Shown here in pieces: positions 37,759 through 47,709 of a stretch of DNA of 64,000 nt. The notes beneath the pieces were generated by a model. It searched no databases. It was not told the DNA's origin and saw only the letters and a program-made list of their open reading frames with translations. The stretch comes from Polynucleobacter sp. 15G-AUS-farblos (GTDB taxonomy: Bacteria > Pseudomonadota > Gammaproteobacteria > Burkholderiales > Burkholderiaceae). The stretch spans positions 372,001 through 436,000 of the forward strand of contig NZ_JACVOM010000001.1 in NCBI RefSeq assembly GCF_018882445.1, read 5' to 3'. Within the stretch, counting starts at the first letter, position 1; each line of letters begins with the position of its first letter. A program made the translations under genes and the position numbers.

Positions 37759-40353
37759 ATGAAACGCATGTTGTTTAATGCAACTCAACAAGAAGAGTTG
37801 CGAGTTGCCATCGTTGATGGTCAAAAACTCATTGATATTGATATCGAAGCTGCCGGTCGTGAACAACGTAAAGGCAATATCTATAAAGGTGTAATTACCC
37901 GCATTGAACCCTCCCTTGAGGCCTGCTTTGTCAATTACGGCGAAGAACGTCATGGCTTTTTGCCATTCAAGGAAGTTGCCCGTAGCTATTTCAAAGAGGG
38001 CATAGATGTCCGCAATGCCTCTATTAAAGATGCACTGCGCGAAGGCCAAGAAATTATTGTTCAGGTAGAAAAAGAAGAGCGCGGCCAAAAAGGTGCTGCG
38101 CTAACCTCCTTTATCTCTCTGGCTGGTCGTTATTTGGTATTAATGCCTAATAACCCACGTGGAGGCGGCGTTTCTCGTCGCATTGAAGGCGAAGACCGCC
38201 AAGAACTCCGTGAAGCCATGTCGCAATTAGAAGTACCAGATGGCATGAGCATCATTGCTCGCACTGCCGGCATTGGACGTGATGCTACTGAATTACAGTG
38301 GGACCTAAGCTATTTGATGCAGTTGTGGAAAGCCATTGACGAAGCTGCCAAAGGTAACTCCGCGCCATTATTGATTTACCTTGAGTCTAGCTTGGTAATC
38401 CGCGCGATTCGCGATTACTTCCAGCCTGATATTGGCGAGATTCTCATCGACACTGATGACATCTACGAACAAGCTGCTGCATTTATGTCAGTAGTGATGC
38501 CAGATAACTTGCCAAGAGTGAAGCGCTATCAAGATGATGTGCCTTTGTTCTCACGCTTCCAAATTGAACATCAGATTGAAACCGCGTATTCACGTACTGT
38601 GCCATTGCCATCCGGCGGCGCCATTGTGATTGACCACACTGAAGCGCTAGTCTCTGTGGACGTGAACTCTGCACGTGCAACACGCGGCTCTGATATTGAA
38701 GAGACTGCTACCCGCACGAACCTAGAAGCTGCCGATGAAATCGCTCGTCAAGCACGTTTACGTGACTTGGGCGGCCTGATCGTTATCGATTTCATTGATA
38801 TGGAGTCCAGCAAAGCACAGAAGGATGTTGAGAATCGCTTACGCGATGCCTTGCGTCACGATCGTGCACGCGTCCAAATGGGCAAGATCTCCAAGTTTGG
38901 CTTGATGGAGATGTCACGCCAACGTTTGCGCCCTGCATTATCTGAAGGTAGCCACGTAACCTGCCCTCGCTGTAATGGCACAGGTCATATCCGTGATACC
39001 GAGTCTTCTGCCTTACAAGTACTGCGCATTATCCAAGAAGAGGCAATGAAAGAAAATACTGCCGCCATTCATACTCAAGTACCAGTTGAAGTGGCTGCTT
39101 TCCTCTTGAATGAAAAACGTGCTGAAGTCATCAAGATTGAGACACGCTTCAAAGTCAACGTCTTGATGGTGCCGAATAAGCATCTCGAAACTCCACATTA
39201 CAAACTAGAGCGTTTACGCCATGACGATCCACGTCTTGACGATCAAAAAGCAAGTTATGTCATGGCTGAAGAAGCTGCACGTGAACTTGAGACAGACACA
39301 ACGGTTAGCAAAAAAGATGCTGACGTTAAAGTGCGTCCTGAAGCTGCAGTTAAAGGCATCACACCGACTCAACCTGCACCTATTAGCCAACCACGCCCTG
39401 CGCGCACTGAAACAGTGGTTGTAGAGAGTTCTGGTGGTTTATTTGGATTTATTAAGCGCCTCTTCTCCTCTACTCCTGCAGTAGAAGAGAAACCAGTGCC
39501 AAGCAATGGTCGCGGACGCAATCAAACTCGCAATGGTGATCGCAATAACCGTAACCGTGGTCGTCGCGGTGATAGAGGTGACCGTGCTGAACGTCCAGCA
39601 GCGACTGCCGCTGAAGTCGCTCCAATTGAAGGCACCAATCGTAATCGCAATAACCGCAATCGCAATAACCAAAATGGTCCAAAACCAGAACGTCAAGAAG
39701 GTACTCGTAATCAAGCTGCTCCAGCAGCTGTCACACCTGCAACGGAAGCTGCCCCAGGTGCTGATGTAGCAACGGGTGCTGATGGTGAAGAGCGTCGTGG
39801 TCGTGGTCGCAATCGTCGTGGTCGCGGTCGTGGACAACGTGAACGTGGTGAGCGTACTGAAGGCGCTACTGATGCAGTTGCGACTCCAGCAGTCAATGCA
39901 AGCCCATTCTCAGGACCTCCATCTGGCATGGCAGGCGCATCAGCAACGATGCCAATGCAAAATCTTTCCAATAGTTTTGGCAACGTAAAACCGGTAGCTG
40001 AAAAACAAGAAAGAGCGCCGCGTGCACCACGTGCACCGCGCCCTACTCCAGCAGCTGCTCCAGCACCAATGGCAGCAGTAGCAGCATCTACAGTTGAAGT
40101 GATTGTGAAGCCTATGCCAGAGCTTCCTAAGGTCGCCTTCCAGGCACTTGAAGAAACGCCACTTCATAGCGTTGTGCAATCTGCAGGCATGATTTGGGTA
40201 GCGACCGACTCAGGCAAGCATGCCGAAGTCCAAGTCCAAATTAAGGCTGAGCCCGTTATTGAAAATATCGGCAGAACGCCAAAACCTGCTGCAACCCTAC
40301 CTGAAGGCCCAATGGTTTTAGTTGAAACCGGCGGCCAAGAAAAAACGGTCTAA
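37759..40353 (+). CDS. rne: Ribonuclease E
   Basis: Main endonuclease of mRNA decay and rRNA/tRNA processing; 864 residues. An S1 domain lies at about 35-120. The catalytic aspartates are in VSVDVNSARATRG and VIDFIDMES, and the zinc-link CPRCNGTGH is at C402/C405 (404/407 in E. coli). After about residue 520 the protein is low in complexity: an FGFIKRLFS patch like a membrane-binding helix (about 565), then Arg/Asn-rich tracts (NRNRGRRGDRGDR; NRNNRNRNNQN; RGRGRNRRGRGRG) and an Ala/Pro stretch, ending in a short conserved block (PLHSVVQSAGMIWVATDS). This is the degradosome scaffold region. Confidence 0.96.
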   Translation: MKRMLFNATQQEELRVAIVDGQKLIDIDIEAAGREQRKGNIYKGVITRIEPSLEACFVNYGEERHGFLPFKEVARSYFKEGIDVRNASIKDALREGQEIIVQVEKEERGQKGAALTSFISLAGRYLVLMPNNPRGGGVSRRIEGEDRQELREAMSQLEVPDGMSIIARTAGIGRDATELQWDLSYLMQLWKAIDEAAKGNSAPLLIYLESSLVIRAIRDYFQPDIGEILIDTDDIYEQAAAFMSVVMPDNLPRVKRYQDDVPLFSRFQIEHQIETAYSRTVPLPSGGAIVIDHTEALVSVDVNSARATRGSDIEETATRTNLEAADEIARQARLRDLGGLIVIDFIDMESSKAQKDVENRLRDALRHDRARVQMGKISKFGLMEMSRQRLRPALSEGSHVTCPRCNGTGHIRDTESSALQVLRIIQEEAMKENTAAIHTQVPVEVAAFLLNEKRAEVIKIETRFKVNVLMVPNKHLETPHYKLERLRHDDPRLDDQKASYVMAEEAARELETDTTVSKKDADVKVRPEAAVKGITPTQPAPISQPRPARTETVVVESSGGLFGFIKRLFSSTPAVEEKPVPSNGRGRNQTRNGDRNNRNRGRRGDRGDRAERPAATAAEVAPIEGTNRNRNNRNRNNQNGPKPERQEGTRNQAAPAAVTPATEAAPGADVATGADGEERRGRGRNRRGRGRGQRERGERTEGATDAVATPAVNASPFSGPPSGMAGASATMPMQNLSNSFGNVKPVAEKQERAPRAPRAPRPTPAAAPAPMAAVAASTVEVIVKPMPELPKVAFQALEETPLHSVVQSAGMIWVATDSGKHAEVQVQIKAEPVIENIGRTPKPAATLPEGPMVLVETGGQEKTV

Positions 40354-40400
40354 GGCTTTTTCTCCAGACCGCCATTTATCCCACAAAGATACTTGGCGGT

Positions 40401-40430
40401 TTGGCAGAAACCCCGTTTCACGGCCATAAT
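40401..40430 (+). promoter_or_regulatory. moaA promoter
   Basis: TTGGCA and CATAAT are separated by 18 nt. The -10 ends 7 nt before the moaA ATG, predicting a leaderless or nearly leaderless message. Confidence 0.55.
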
Positions 40431-40437
40431 TGAGAAC

Positions 40438-41553
40438 ATGGTTGAAAAAGTAATCCCCATTCGTATTGATGAAGGCAGCGGCCTTACGCCGTCCATTCCT
40501 GGACAACTGATTGCACCCCATGGTCATACCAAGGATGCTCGAGGTCGGACATTACGGGACCTGCGGATCTCGGTTACCGACCGTTGCAACTTTCGCTGCA
40601 CTTATTGCATGCCGAAAGAGGTATTCGATAAAAACTATCCTTATCTCTCACATCAAGAATTACTGAGCTTTGAGGAAATCACTCGACTCACTTCGATCTT
40701 CTCTACTTTAGGCGTTGAAAAGATTCGCCTCACCGGTGGAGAACCATTGCTGCGTAAAAATTTAGAGTTGCTGATTGGCATGTTGGCCGACATTCGAACA
40801 CCCGCAGGCAAACCACTAGATCTAACCTTAACAACCAACGGCAGCATCTTGCGTAAAAAAGCAGCCGAATTAAAAGCTGCAGGATTACAAAGACTCACCA
40901 TCAGCTTAGATGGCTTAAATGATGAGATCTTTAAAAAGATGAATGATGTTGATTTTCCAGTTGCAGATGTATTGGATGGTATTGCTGCAGCTCAAGAAGC
41001 TGGCTTTAAAAATATTAAAGTCAATATGGTGGTTAAAAAAGGAACTAATGATCACGAGATCATTCCGATGGCAACCCATTTCAAAAACAGCGGCGTTATC
41101 CTGCGCTTTATTGAATTCATGGATGTCGGCAGCTCCAATGGCTGGAATATGGCTGAGGTGCTGCCTTCTAAAGAAGTTATTGCACAAATTAATGAAGTAT
41201 TTCCACTAGAGCCTATTGAAGCCAATTACTCAGGTGAGGTTGCTCAACGCTGGCGATATGTCGATGGCTCCGGCGAAATTGGCGTGATCTCTAGCGTGAC
41301 TCAAACCTTTTGTCACGAATGCACTCGCGCACGCATCTCTACTGATGGCCAAATGTACCAATGCTTGTTTGCCAATCAAGGTTACGATTTCAAAACTATG
41401 TTGCGCTCTGGACGTAGCGATTTAGAAATTGCGAATGCCATTATGAATACCTGGTCCCATCGCGACGATCACTATTCTGAAATTCGCGGGTCTCATACTG
41501 CCAACCCATCGACCGGCAATCGCAAAGTCGAAATGTCCTATATTGGCGGCTAA
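40438..41553 (+). CDS. moaA: GTP 3',8-cyclase MoaA
   Basis: Radical SAM enzyme of the first step of molybdenum cofactor synthesis; 371 residues. The N-terminal cluster motif is CNFRCTYC (C50, C54, C57) and the C-terminal cluster cysteines lie in [10 protein letters not shown] and CLFA. The protein ends in the required GG. ATG 40438 follows a strong promoter; the frame is open 15 codons further upstream, into the promoter itself. The stop overlaps the mobA ATG by one base. Confidence 0.95.
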   Translation: MVEKVIPIRIDEGSGLTPSIPGQLIAPHGHTKDARGRTLRDLRISVTDRCNFRCTYCMPKEVFDKNYPYLSHQELLSFEEITRLTSIFSTLGVEKIRLTGGEPLLRKNLELLIGMLADIRTPAGKPLDLTLTTNGSILRKKAAELKAAGLQRLTISLDGLNDEIFKKMNDVDFPVADVLDGIAAAQEAGFKNIKVNMVVKKGTNDHEIIPMATHFKNSGVILRFIEFMDVGSSNGWNMAEVLPSKEVIAQINEVFPLEPIEANYSGEVAQRWRYVDGSGEIGVISSVTQTFCHECTRARISTDGQMYQCLFANQGYDFKTMLRSGRSDLEIANAIMNTWSHRDDHYSEIRGSHTANPSTGNRKVEMSYIGG

Positions 41554-42158
41554 TGATTGCTCCAGAAAATATGACTGGCTTAATCCTCGCTGGCGGTCGT
41601 GCTCAGCGTATGGGTGGAATTGATAAAGGCTTAATTCCCTTTCTTGATCAACCCTTAATTGCTTCCGCTATCAAGCGCCTCCAGAATCAAGTGGGGTCCA
41701 TTCTGATTAATGCCAATCGCAACATCACTAAATATGCTGCCTATGGCTATCCCGTCATCCTCGATGAAACCCCAGACTTTTCGGGGCCCCTAGCGGGATT
41801 TTCTGTTGGACTGCAGGCCTGTAAAACACCTTATCTTTTAACCTCCCCTTGCGACTCCCCGCTCCTTCCCCTAGACCTCGGAGTAAAACTAGCGGAAGAA
41901 ATGGAGCGCGGGGATTTTCAATTGGTTTATGCCTCAAGCAAAGAGCTTGACGATAAGGTATGGGCCCAACCTGTTTTCTGTTTAATGCGTGCTGACTTAC
42001 TAAAATCACTCCAGGGGTTTTTAGCAAAAGGCGATCTCAAAATCGATCGCTGGTTTAAAGAGTTACATTCAAGTACGGTGGTATTTGATAATGCCACTGC
42101 CTTTGCAAACGTGAATACTCCCGAGGAACTCCAGTCTTTAGAAGAGGTATCGCGATGA
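41553..42158 (+). CDS. mobA: Molybdenum cofactor guanylyltransferase MobA
   Basis: Attaches GMP to molybdopterin to form the guanine dinucleotide cofactor; 201 residues. The nucleotide-binding start GLILAGGRAQRMGGIDKGLI is at residues 9-28 and the metal site is in TSPCDSPLLP. It overlaps moaA by 1 nt and moeA by 4 nt, so the three are coupled. Confidence 0.93.
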   Translation: MIAPENMTGLILAGGRAQRMGGIDKGLIPFLDQPLIASAIKRLQNQVGSILINANRNITKYAAYGYPVILDETPDFSGPLAGFSVGLQACKTPYLLTSPCDSPLLPLDLGVKLAEEMERGDFQLVYASSKELDDKVWAQPVFCLMRADLLKSLQGFLAKGDLKIDRWFKELHSSTVVFDNATAFANVNTPEELQSLEEVSR

Positions 42159-43471
42159 ATCTTTCACCCAATAACCCGATTCTGCTCAGCTCCTCTTTAC
42201 ATGTAGACGAGGCTCGCAAAGCGATTGCGCAATTAGTTGCTGAGCTGATTTCAGAATCTCGTTTAACTCAGAGCCCTACTGATATTGAAACTGTTTCTCT
42301 AGATCAGGCGATTAATCGCGTACTGGCACTAGATGTTTTATCCCCTATTGATGTGCCCTCTGCTGACAACTCAGCAATGGATGGATTTGCATTTAACGGT
42401 CAATGCCTAGATAGTCAATCTCCTGAGATTAGCTTACGTGTGATTGGTACAGCCTTTGCTGGAAAGCCATACACAGGAGTAATTGGCCAAGGGGAATGCC
42501 TGAAAATTATGACCGGCGCTTTAATGCCAAGTCATTGCGATACCGTTATTCCGCAAGAGTTCACGGAGTCTGAAGACCAAGTCGTGATTCGATTCAAGCA
42601 AAACCAAGTCAAGCCTGGTGAAAACCGCCGCTTACGTGGTGAAGATTTGGAAAAAGGAAAGCCAGCTATTGTTGCAGGACGTTTATTGCGTCCATCCGAT
42701 TTAGGTTTAGCCGCCTCTCTTGGTATTGCACAACTTCAAGTTCATCGCAAATTAAAAGTAGCCATATTGTCTTCTGGTGATGAGCTTCGTTCATTAGGTC
42801 AGCCATTAGATAGTGGTAGTATTTATGACAGCAATCGCTATAGCCTCACTGGACTATTAAACCGCCTCAATATGGACATCATCGATTGCGGTATTGTGCG
42901 CGACGATCCTGCCTCACTGAAGGAGGCCTTTTGCAAGGCAGCTCAAAAAGCGGATGTATTGATTTCATCTGGGGGTGTCTCAGTTGGTGAGGCGGATTTC
43001 ACCAAGCAAATCATGCAAGAGCTAGGTGATGTCGGCTTTTGGAAAATTGCGATGAGGCCAGGTCGTCCGATGGCCTTTGGCACACTCAAGCCTGTTCCAG
43101 GAAAATCCCCTGCTCGTAAAACCCTGTTCTTTGGATTACCTGGTAATCCCGTAGCAGTCATGGTGACCTTCTATCAGTTTGTTCGTGCCGCACTTTTGCA
43201 ACTCAATGGCGCAAGTCAAACTGAAGCCCCTTTAACCCAAGCAATATCTGAAACCTCCATTCGAAAGAAACCAGGTCGCACCGAGTTCCAGCGCGCTATC
43301 TTGGGGCCCGGTCCCGACGGCCGACCCACCGTAAGACTCACCGGGAGCCAGGGCGCAGGTATTTTGCGTTCGATGAGTGAGGCAAACTGTTTTGTCATCC
43401 TTCATCATGATCAAGGAAATATTGCTGCTGGTGATTGGGTAGATGTAGCACTTTTTGATGGACTGCTTTAA
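42155..43471 (+). CDS. moeA: Molybdopterin molybdenumtransferase MoeA
   Basis: Inserts molybdate into adenylated molybdopterin; 438 residues. Family segments are PSADNSAMDGFAF near residue 69, GGVSVGEADFTKQ near 275, and FGLPGNPVAVMVTF near 328. Its partner Mog is encoded about 7 kb downstream. It overlaps mobA by an ATGA. Confidence 0.95.
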   Translation: MNLSPNNPILLSSSLHVDEARKAIAQLVAELISESRLTQSPTDIETVSLDQAINRVLALDVLSPIDVPSADNSAMDGFAFNGQCLDSQSPEISLRVIGTAFAGKPYTGVIGQGECLKIMTGALMPSHCDTVIPQEFTESEDQVVIRFKQNQVKPGENRRLRGEDLEKGKPAIVAGRLLRPSDLGLAASLGIAQLQVHRKLKVAILSSGDELRSLGQPLDSGSIYDSNRYSLTGLLNRLNMDIIDCGIVRDDPASLKEAFCKAAQKADVLISSGGVSVGEADFTKQIMQELGDVGFWKIAMRPGRPMAFGTLKPVPGKSPARKTLFFGLPGNPVAVMVTFYQFVRAALLQLNGASQTEAPLTQAISETSIRKKPGRTEFQRAILGPGPDGRPTVRLTGSQGAGILRSMSEANCFVILHHDQGNIAAGDWVDVALFDGLL

Positions 43472-43483
43472 GATTGCGTCATC

Positions 43484-43777
43484 ATGAAACTTAGCAAAAA
43501 AGAACTCGTCTTCCTCGACCCCATGCATACGGCCAAAACCTTAGTCTTGGTTTATCTATGTTTCTCAGTTCCCATCGTTTTATTGGCCCTCTTTGTTGCC
43601 TTTGTTCGCGATGGTGCCATTCCAGGATTTACCGTTCTTTCAGCATTAATTCTCAATGCGCTACTTGGCTTTGGTTTACTGTGGATTGCCTGCAAGGTCT
43701 ACAACTGGGTAGCAGGCAAGTTCGGTGGAATTGAATTAGCTTTGCGCGAGCTCCCAGAAGAAATCGACGCGGAGTAA
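43484..43777 (+). CDS. Small two-span membrane protein, function unknown
   Basis: 97 residues. Two hydrophobic segments (LVLVYLCFSVPIVLLALFVAF, shortened here to its place at residues 20-40, and VLSALILNALLGFGLLWIAC, about 52-71), then an acidic tail ending ELPEEIDAE. It starts 12 nt after moeA and is probably co-transcribed. The family is not recognised; no motif suggests a role in molybdenum metabolism. Confidence 0.7.
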   Translation: MKLSKKELVFLDPMHTAKTLVLVYLCFSVPIVLLALFVAFVRDGAIPGFTVLSALILNALLGFGLLWIACKVYNWVAGKFGGIELALRELPEEIDAE

Positions 43778-43805
43778 TTTGCGTAGTTTGCGAATTTGGC
43801 TTTTA

Positions 43806-44819
43806 CTAAGCCTTCAATAATTCTGTATTAATTAAACTCGGTGGCTTCTTACCCGCTAATGCAGCGCGTAAGTTTTCAATGGCTAAATCCACCATTGCTC
43901 TACGCGTCTTTTCGGTGGCACTCGCAATATGCGGCGCCAATACTACGTTGCTGAGTTTGAGCAACTCTGGATTGACTTGCGGCTCACCCTCAAATACATC
44001 CAATCCTGCAGCAAATATCTTCTTCTCTTTTAGCGCTTGCGCTAAAGCCAAATCATCCACAATGCCACCACGGGCGATATTGACTAGAGTTGCAGTAGGC
44101 TTCATGAGAGCAATTTCTTTTGCACCAATAGTATGGTGGCTCTCAGCGGTATAAGGCAAGACGAGGACTACGTGGTCCGCAGTGCGAAGCAGTTCTTCTT
44201 TAGAGACATAAGTTGCCCCACAGGCTTTTTCATCAGCCTCAGAGAGACGACTGCGATTGTTGTAAATCACCTTCATACCAAAAGCGAGTGCGCGCTTAGC
44301 AATGCCTTGACCAATCCGACCCATACCAATAATGCCGATGGTGCTGTGATGTAAATCCATTCCCAGAGGGTTATGAACAATTGACCACTTATCCCAGTGG
44401 CCATTTCTGACCCAATGCTCAGACTCCGTAATACGTCTTGCAGTTGCCATCAATAATGCAAAACCAAAATCTGCAGTGGTATCCGTGAGAACATCAGGGG
44501 TATTAGTTGCCATGACACCAGCAGCAGTCATTGCTGGCACATCAAAATTGTTGTATCCCACCGAAATATTGGCAACCACTTTGAGATTCTTTGCATGGGC
44601 AAGCGCTGCAGCATCAATGCGCTCACTTCCAGCAACTAATGCCCCCACCACATTTGCGAGTTCTTTTTGCAACTCTTCAGGACTGAAGATCCGATCCGCC
44701 TGATTTGAAATAAGCTCAAAAGATTCCTCCAGCTTGGCCAAGGCTTCTGGGAAGATAGCCCTAGCAACGAGGATTTTGGGTTTGGAGCCGCCAGATTCGG
44801 AATTTGACTGTGTATTCAT
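43806..44819 (-). CDS. 2-hydroxyacid dehydrogenase (D-isomer family, GhrB/GyaR-like)
   Basis: 337 residues. NAD(P) motif GIIGMGRIGQGIA (about 165-177), catalytic arginine region NIARGGIVDD, and histidine in VLAPHIASAT. Likely substrates are glyoxylate or hydroxypyruvate, by family; specificity is not readable here. A TAAAGT hexamer ends 7 nt before the ATG. It is divergent from fdxA and convergent with the small membrane protein gene. Confidence 0.88.
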   Translation of the reverse strand: MNTQSNSESGGSKPKILVARAIFPEALAKLEESFELISNQADRIFSPEELQKELANVVGALVAGSERIDAAALAHAKNLKVVANISVGYNNFDVPAMTAAGVMATNTPDVLTDTTADFGFALLMATARRITESEHWVRNGHWDKWSIVHNPLGMDLHHSTIGIIGMGRIGQGIAKRALAFGMKVIYNNRSRLSEADEKACGATYVSKEELLRTADHVVLVLPYTAESHHTIGAKEIALMKPTATLVNIARGGIVDDLALAQALKEKKIFAAGLDVFEGEPQVNPELLKLSNVVLAPHIASATEKTRRAMVDLAIENLRAALAGKKPPSLINTELLKA

Positions 44820-44902
44820 AGGAAAGACTTTACCTCAAGTAAATTGAGTCTTTTGCCTGAAAAATGGGCTAATTCGGCTAAAATCAGGTTTTCACCACCC
44901 AC

Positions 44903-44918
44903 ACCCCAAGCTTGGGGT
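44903..44918. promoter_or_regulatory. Perfect 16-bp palindrome upstream of fdxA
   Basis: ACCCCAAGCTTGGGGT, 17 bp before the fdxA ATG, in the region shared with the divergent dehydrogenase gene. Either a 5'-leader hairpin or a protein-binding site. Its arms resemble those of the repeat in the phoH promoter (ACCCC/GGGGT at 4205-4221). Confidence 0.5.
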
Positions 44919-44935
44919 TCTTGAAATAAAACATC

Positions 44936-45259
44936 ATGACTTACGTTGTTACCGAATCTTGTATCCGCTGCAAATACACCGACTGTGTTGATGTTTGTCC
45001 AGTTGATTGTTTTCGCGAAGGCCCAAACTTCTTAGTAATCGATCCAGATGAGTGCATTGACTGCGCCGTCTGCGTTCCAGAATGTCCAGTAAATGCCATT
45101 TATGCAGAAGATGATGTTCCTGGAGACCAGCAAGTATTTATTAAGCTTAATGCCGAGCTCTCACCAGGCTGGACGTCGATCACTAAATCTAAAGCAGCAC
45201 TCCCAGATGCTGACGAATGGAAAGAAGTCAAAAACAAGCTTGATCAGTTGGTGAAGTAA
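44936..45259 (+). CDS. fdxA: 7Fe ferredoxin FdxA
   Basis: 107 residues carrying one [3Fe-4S] and one [4Fe-4S] cluster. Cysteine sets are [17 protein letters not shown] and [13 protein letters not shown]. The C-terminal extension is typical of the Azotobacter-type ferredoxin I family. The next gene encodes a ferredoxin reductase, likely its partner, 26 nt downstream. Confidence 0.96.
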   Translation: MTYVVTESCIRCKYTDCVDVCPVDCFREGPNFLVIDPDECIDCAVCVPECPVNAIYAEDDVPGDQQVFIKLNAELSPGWTSITKSKAALPDADEWKEVKNKLDQLVK

Positions 45260-45285
45260 ACCTTCACCCATCCCTTCGAGAATTT

Positions 45286-46332
45286 GTGTTGCACTCCCCC
45301 ATTCAAATCGATGCACTCATTATTGGTGCCGGCCCCGTGGGTCTGTTTCAAGTTTTTGAGTTAGGCCTGCTAGAGATCAAGGCGCATGTCATTGATTCCT
45401 TGCCTGAAATAGGCGGCCAATGTATCGAGCTTTATCCAGACAAACCAATCTATGACATCCCTGCGATCCCAGTTTGTACAGGACGTGAGCTTACCCAAAA
45501 TCTCCTAAAGCAGATTGAGCCATTTGGCGCTCAATTTCATCTTGGCCAAGAAGTCACGGAATTAAAGCCGCAAGCTGATGGACGCTTTTTAGTAAGCACC
45601 TCCAAGGATGAACATTTTCTAAGCAAAACTATCTTCATAGCCGCAGGCGTTGGCGCGTTTCAGCCTCGCGTCCTCAACCTCGAGGGCTTAGACGTCTTTA
45701 ATGATTCGCAAGTGTTCTATCGAGTAAAACATCCCGAGCAATTTGCCAATAAGAATCTAGTGATTTGTGGCGGTGGTGATGCCGCCTTAGACTGGGCCTT
45801 ACATTTTGCCGATATTGCATCCAGTGTCACCTTAATTCATCGACGTGATGACTTTAAAGCAGCGCCAAAATCAATTACTAAGATGCGTGAACTTTGCGCT
45901 GCTAACAAGATGCGCTTACTCATTGGTCAAATTACGGGCTATGAGACCCGCGATGATCGCCTCACTGAAGTCGTGTTCAAAGATGTTGACGGTAAACCTC
46001 AACTCATCACACTAGATGATCTCCTGATTTTTTTTGGTCTCTCACCTAAGTTAGGCCCTATTACTGATTGGGGACTTGAGATTGATCGCAAGCAAATTAC
46101 GGTTGATACCCAAAAGTTTCAAACCAGTATTCCAGGAATTTATGCCGTGGGCGATATTAACGTCTATCCCGGCAAGAAAAAATTGATTCTTTCAGGCTTT
46201 CATGAGGCAGCCTTAGCCGCCTTTGCTGCAGCTGAGTACCTCAACCCTGAAAAACAGATCCAACTGCAATACACCACCACCTCTCCTAAGCTTCACAAGG
46301 TCCTCGGGGTGAAGTCACCCACATTCGAGTAA
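45286..46332 (+). CDS. Ferredoxin--NADP reductase (thioredoxin-reductase-like)
   Basis: 348 residues. FAD motif [17 protein letters not shown] at the N-terminus, NADPH motif [14 protein letters not shown] around 160, and the final flavin segment [15 protein letters not shown]. No CxxC redox pair, so it is the ferredoxin/flavodoxin reductase branch and not thioredoxin reductase. The start is GTG 45286 (or TTG one codon on), with a weak GAG upstream. Co-transcription with fdxA is likely. Confidence 0.9.
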   Translation: MLHSPIQIDALIIGAGPVGLFQVFELGLLEIKAHVIDSLPEIGGQCIELYPDKPIYDIPAIPVCTGRELTQNLLKQIEPFGAQFHLGQEVTELKPQADGRFLVSTSKDEHFLSKTIFIAAGVGAFQPRVLNLEGLDVFNDSQVFYRVKHPEQFANKNLVICGGGDAALDWALHFADIASSVTLIHRRDDFKAAPKSITKMRELCAANKMRLLIGQITGYETRDDRLTEVVFKDVDGKPQLITLDDLLIFFGLSPKLGPITDWGLEIDRKQITVDTQKFQTSIPGIYAVGDINVYPGKKKLILSGFHEAALAAFAAAEYLNPEKQIQLQYTTTSPKLHKVLGVKSPTFE

Positions 46333-46369
46333 GCTATCGGATAACCTTTAATTTTTAGCCAATTTTCTT

Positions 46370-47164
46370 ATGCGCCAATATCACGATCTCATGAAAGAAG
46401 TCCTTGCCAAAGGCGTCCAAAAGTCGGACAGAACTGGCACTGGAACGATCTCGGTATTTGGCCACCAGATGCGTTTTAATCTGGCTGAAGGCTTCCCAAT
46501 GGTGACCACTAAGAAGTTGCATCTGAAATCCATCATTTATGAATTACTCTGGTTCCTCAAAGGTAGCACCAATAATAATTGGCTCAAGGAACGCGGCGTA
46601 TCGATCTGGAATGAATGGGCAGCACCCGATGGCGAGTTAGGCCCCATCTACGGATATCAATGGCGTTCTTGGCCTGCGCCCAATGGACAGCACATTGATC
46701 AGATTGCCGAAGTCATCGACACAATCAAGAAAAATCCTGATTCCCGACGCATTATTGTTTCTGCTTGGAACGTAGCAGATATTCCGCGCATGGCTTTAGC
46801 GCCATGTCATGCCTTCTTTCAGTTTTATGTAGCTGACGGCAAATTGTCATGTCAGTTATATCAACGTAGCGCCGATATCTTTTTAGGTGTTCCTTTTAAT
46901 ATTGCCAGCTATGCCCTGCTGACGCACATGGTTGCCCAGCAATGCAATCTCGAAGTAGGTGACTTTATCTGGACGGGCGGCGATTGTCATCTTTATAGCA
47001 ATCACCTTGAGCAAGTAGACCTGCAGCTCTCTCGTGATTTCTTCCCATTACCTAAGCTGAATATTTTGCGCAAACCGGATTCTATTTTTGATTACGAGTT
47101 TGAAGATTTTGAAATTACCGGCTACGAATCTCATCCACACATTAAGGCGCCGGTCGCTATTTAA
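46370..47164 (+). CDS. thyA: Thymidylate synthase
   Basis: 264 residues, the same as E. coli. The catalytic cysteine is C146 in [19 protein letters not shown] binds phosphate and [17 protein letters not shown] is conserved. It is followed 12 nt later by folA, which regenerates the folate it consumes. Confidence 0.98.
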   Translation: MRQYHDLMKEVLAKGVQKSDRTGTGTISVFGHQMRFNLAEGFPMVTTKKLHLKSIIYELLWFLKGSTNNNWLKERGVSIWNEWAAPDGELGPIYGYQWRSWPAPNGQHIDQIAEVIDTIKKNPDSRRIIVSAWNVADIPRMALAPCHAFFQFYVADGKLSCQLYQRSADIFLGVPFNIASYALLTHMVAQQCNLEVGDFIWTGGDCHLYSNHLEQVDLQLSRDFFPLPKLNILRKPDSIFDYEFEDFEITGYESHPHIKAPVAI

Positions 47165-47176
47165 GAAAACCTTTAC

Positions 47177-47665
47177 ATGACTCAACCAGCTATTTCTATG
47201 ATTGTGGCGCGCTCGCGTAACCATGTTATTGGTCGCGACAATCAAATGCCTTGGAAGATTTCTGCAGACCTGCAATTCTTTAAACGGGTGACGATGGGTT
47301 TTCCTGTCATCATGGGACGTAAAACTTGGGAATCCATTGGCCGTCCACTGCCAGGGCGTCGCAATATTGTGGTTAGTCGCAATGCCAATCTCACTCTAAC
47401 AGGCGCTGAATTGGCCGGGTCTTTAGATGAGGCACTTAACCGTCTTAGCGATACCCCGCGCGTCTTTGTTATTGGTGGTGAGCAATTATTTACACAGGCT
47501 TTTCCAAAAGCAGATCAACTTTATATTACTGAAATCGATATGGATGTTGATGGTGGCGACACCTTCTTTCAGGTTCCTAAACCTGAGGAATGGGATGAGA
47601 TTGAACGTACCCCCGGCTCTGAAGGTGATATCACCTTTCACTTTCTGACGCTACAGCGTAAATAA
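47177..47665 (+). CDS. folA: Dihydrofolate reductase
   Basis: 162 residues. The folate-binding acidic residue is D31 (D27 in E. coli) after MPWKIS; GRKTWESIGRPLPGR binds NADPH and FVIGGEQLF follows. It ends at a bidirectional terminator. Confidence 0.97.
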   Translation: MTQPAISMIVARSRNHVIGRDNQMPWKISADLQFFKRVTMGFPVIMGRKTWESIGRPLPGRRNIVVSRNANLTLTGAELAGSLDEALNRLSDTPRVFVIGGEQLFTQAFPKADQLYITEIDMDVDGGDTFFQVPKPEEWDEIERTPGSEGDITFHFLTLQRK

Positions 47666-47690
47666 AAAAGGCTCCTCAGGAGCCTTTTTA
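47664..47690. terminator. Bidirectional intrinsic terminator
   Basis: AAAAAGGCTCC and GGAGCCTTTTT around a TCA loop; A-run and T-run on both sides. Serves folA and the convergent TRAP gene. Confidence 0.92.
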
Positions 47691-47709
47691 CATTGAGGAT
47701 TTTTCTGCC

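Noticed and set aside
39439-39983. Long open frames antisense to rne (70-132 codons)
   Set aside because: They arise from the repetitive Arg/Asn/Ala/Pro codons of the RNase E tail; the products are low-complexity Thr/Ser/Pro strings with no start signal.
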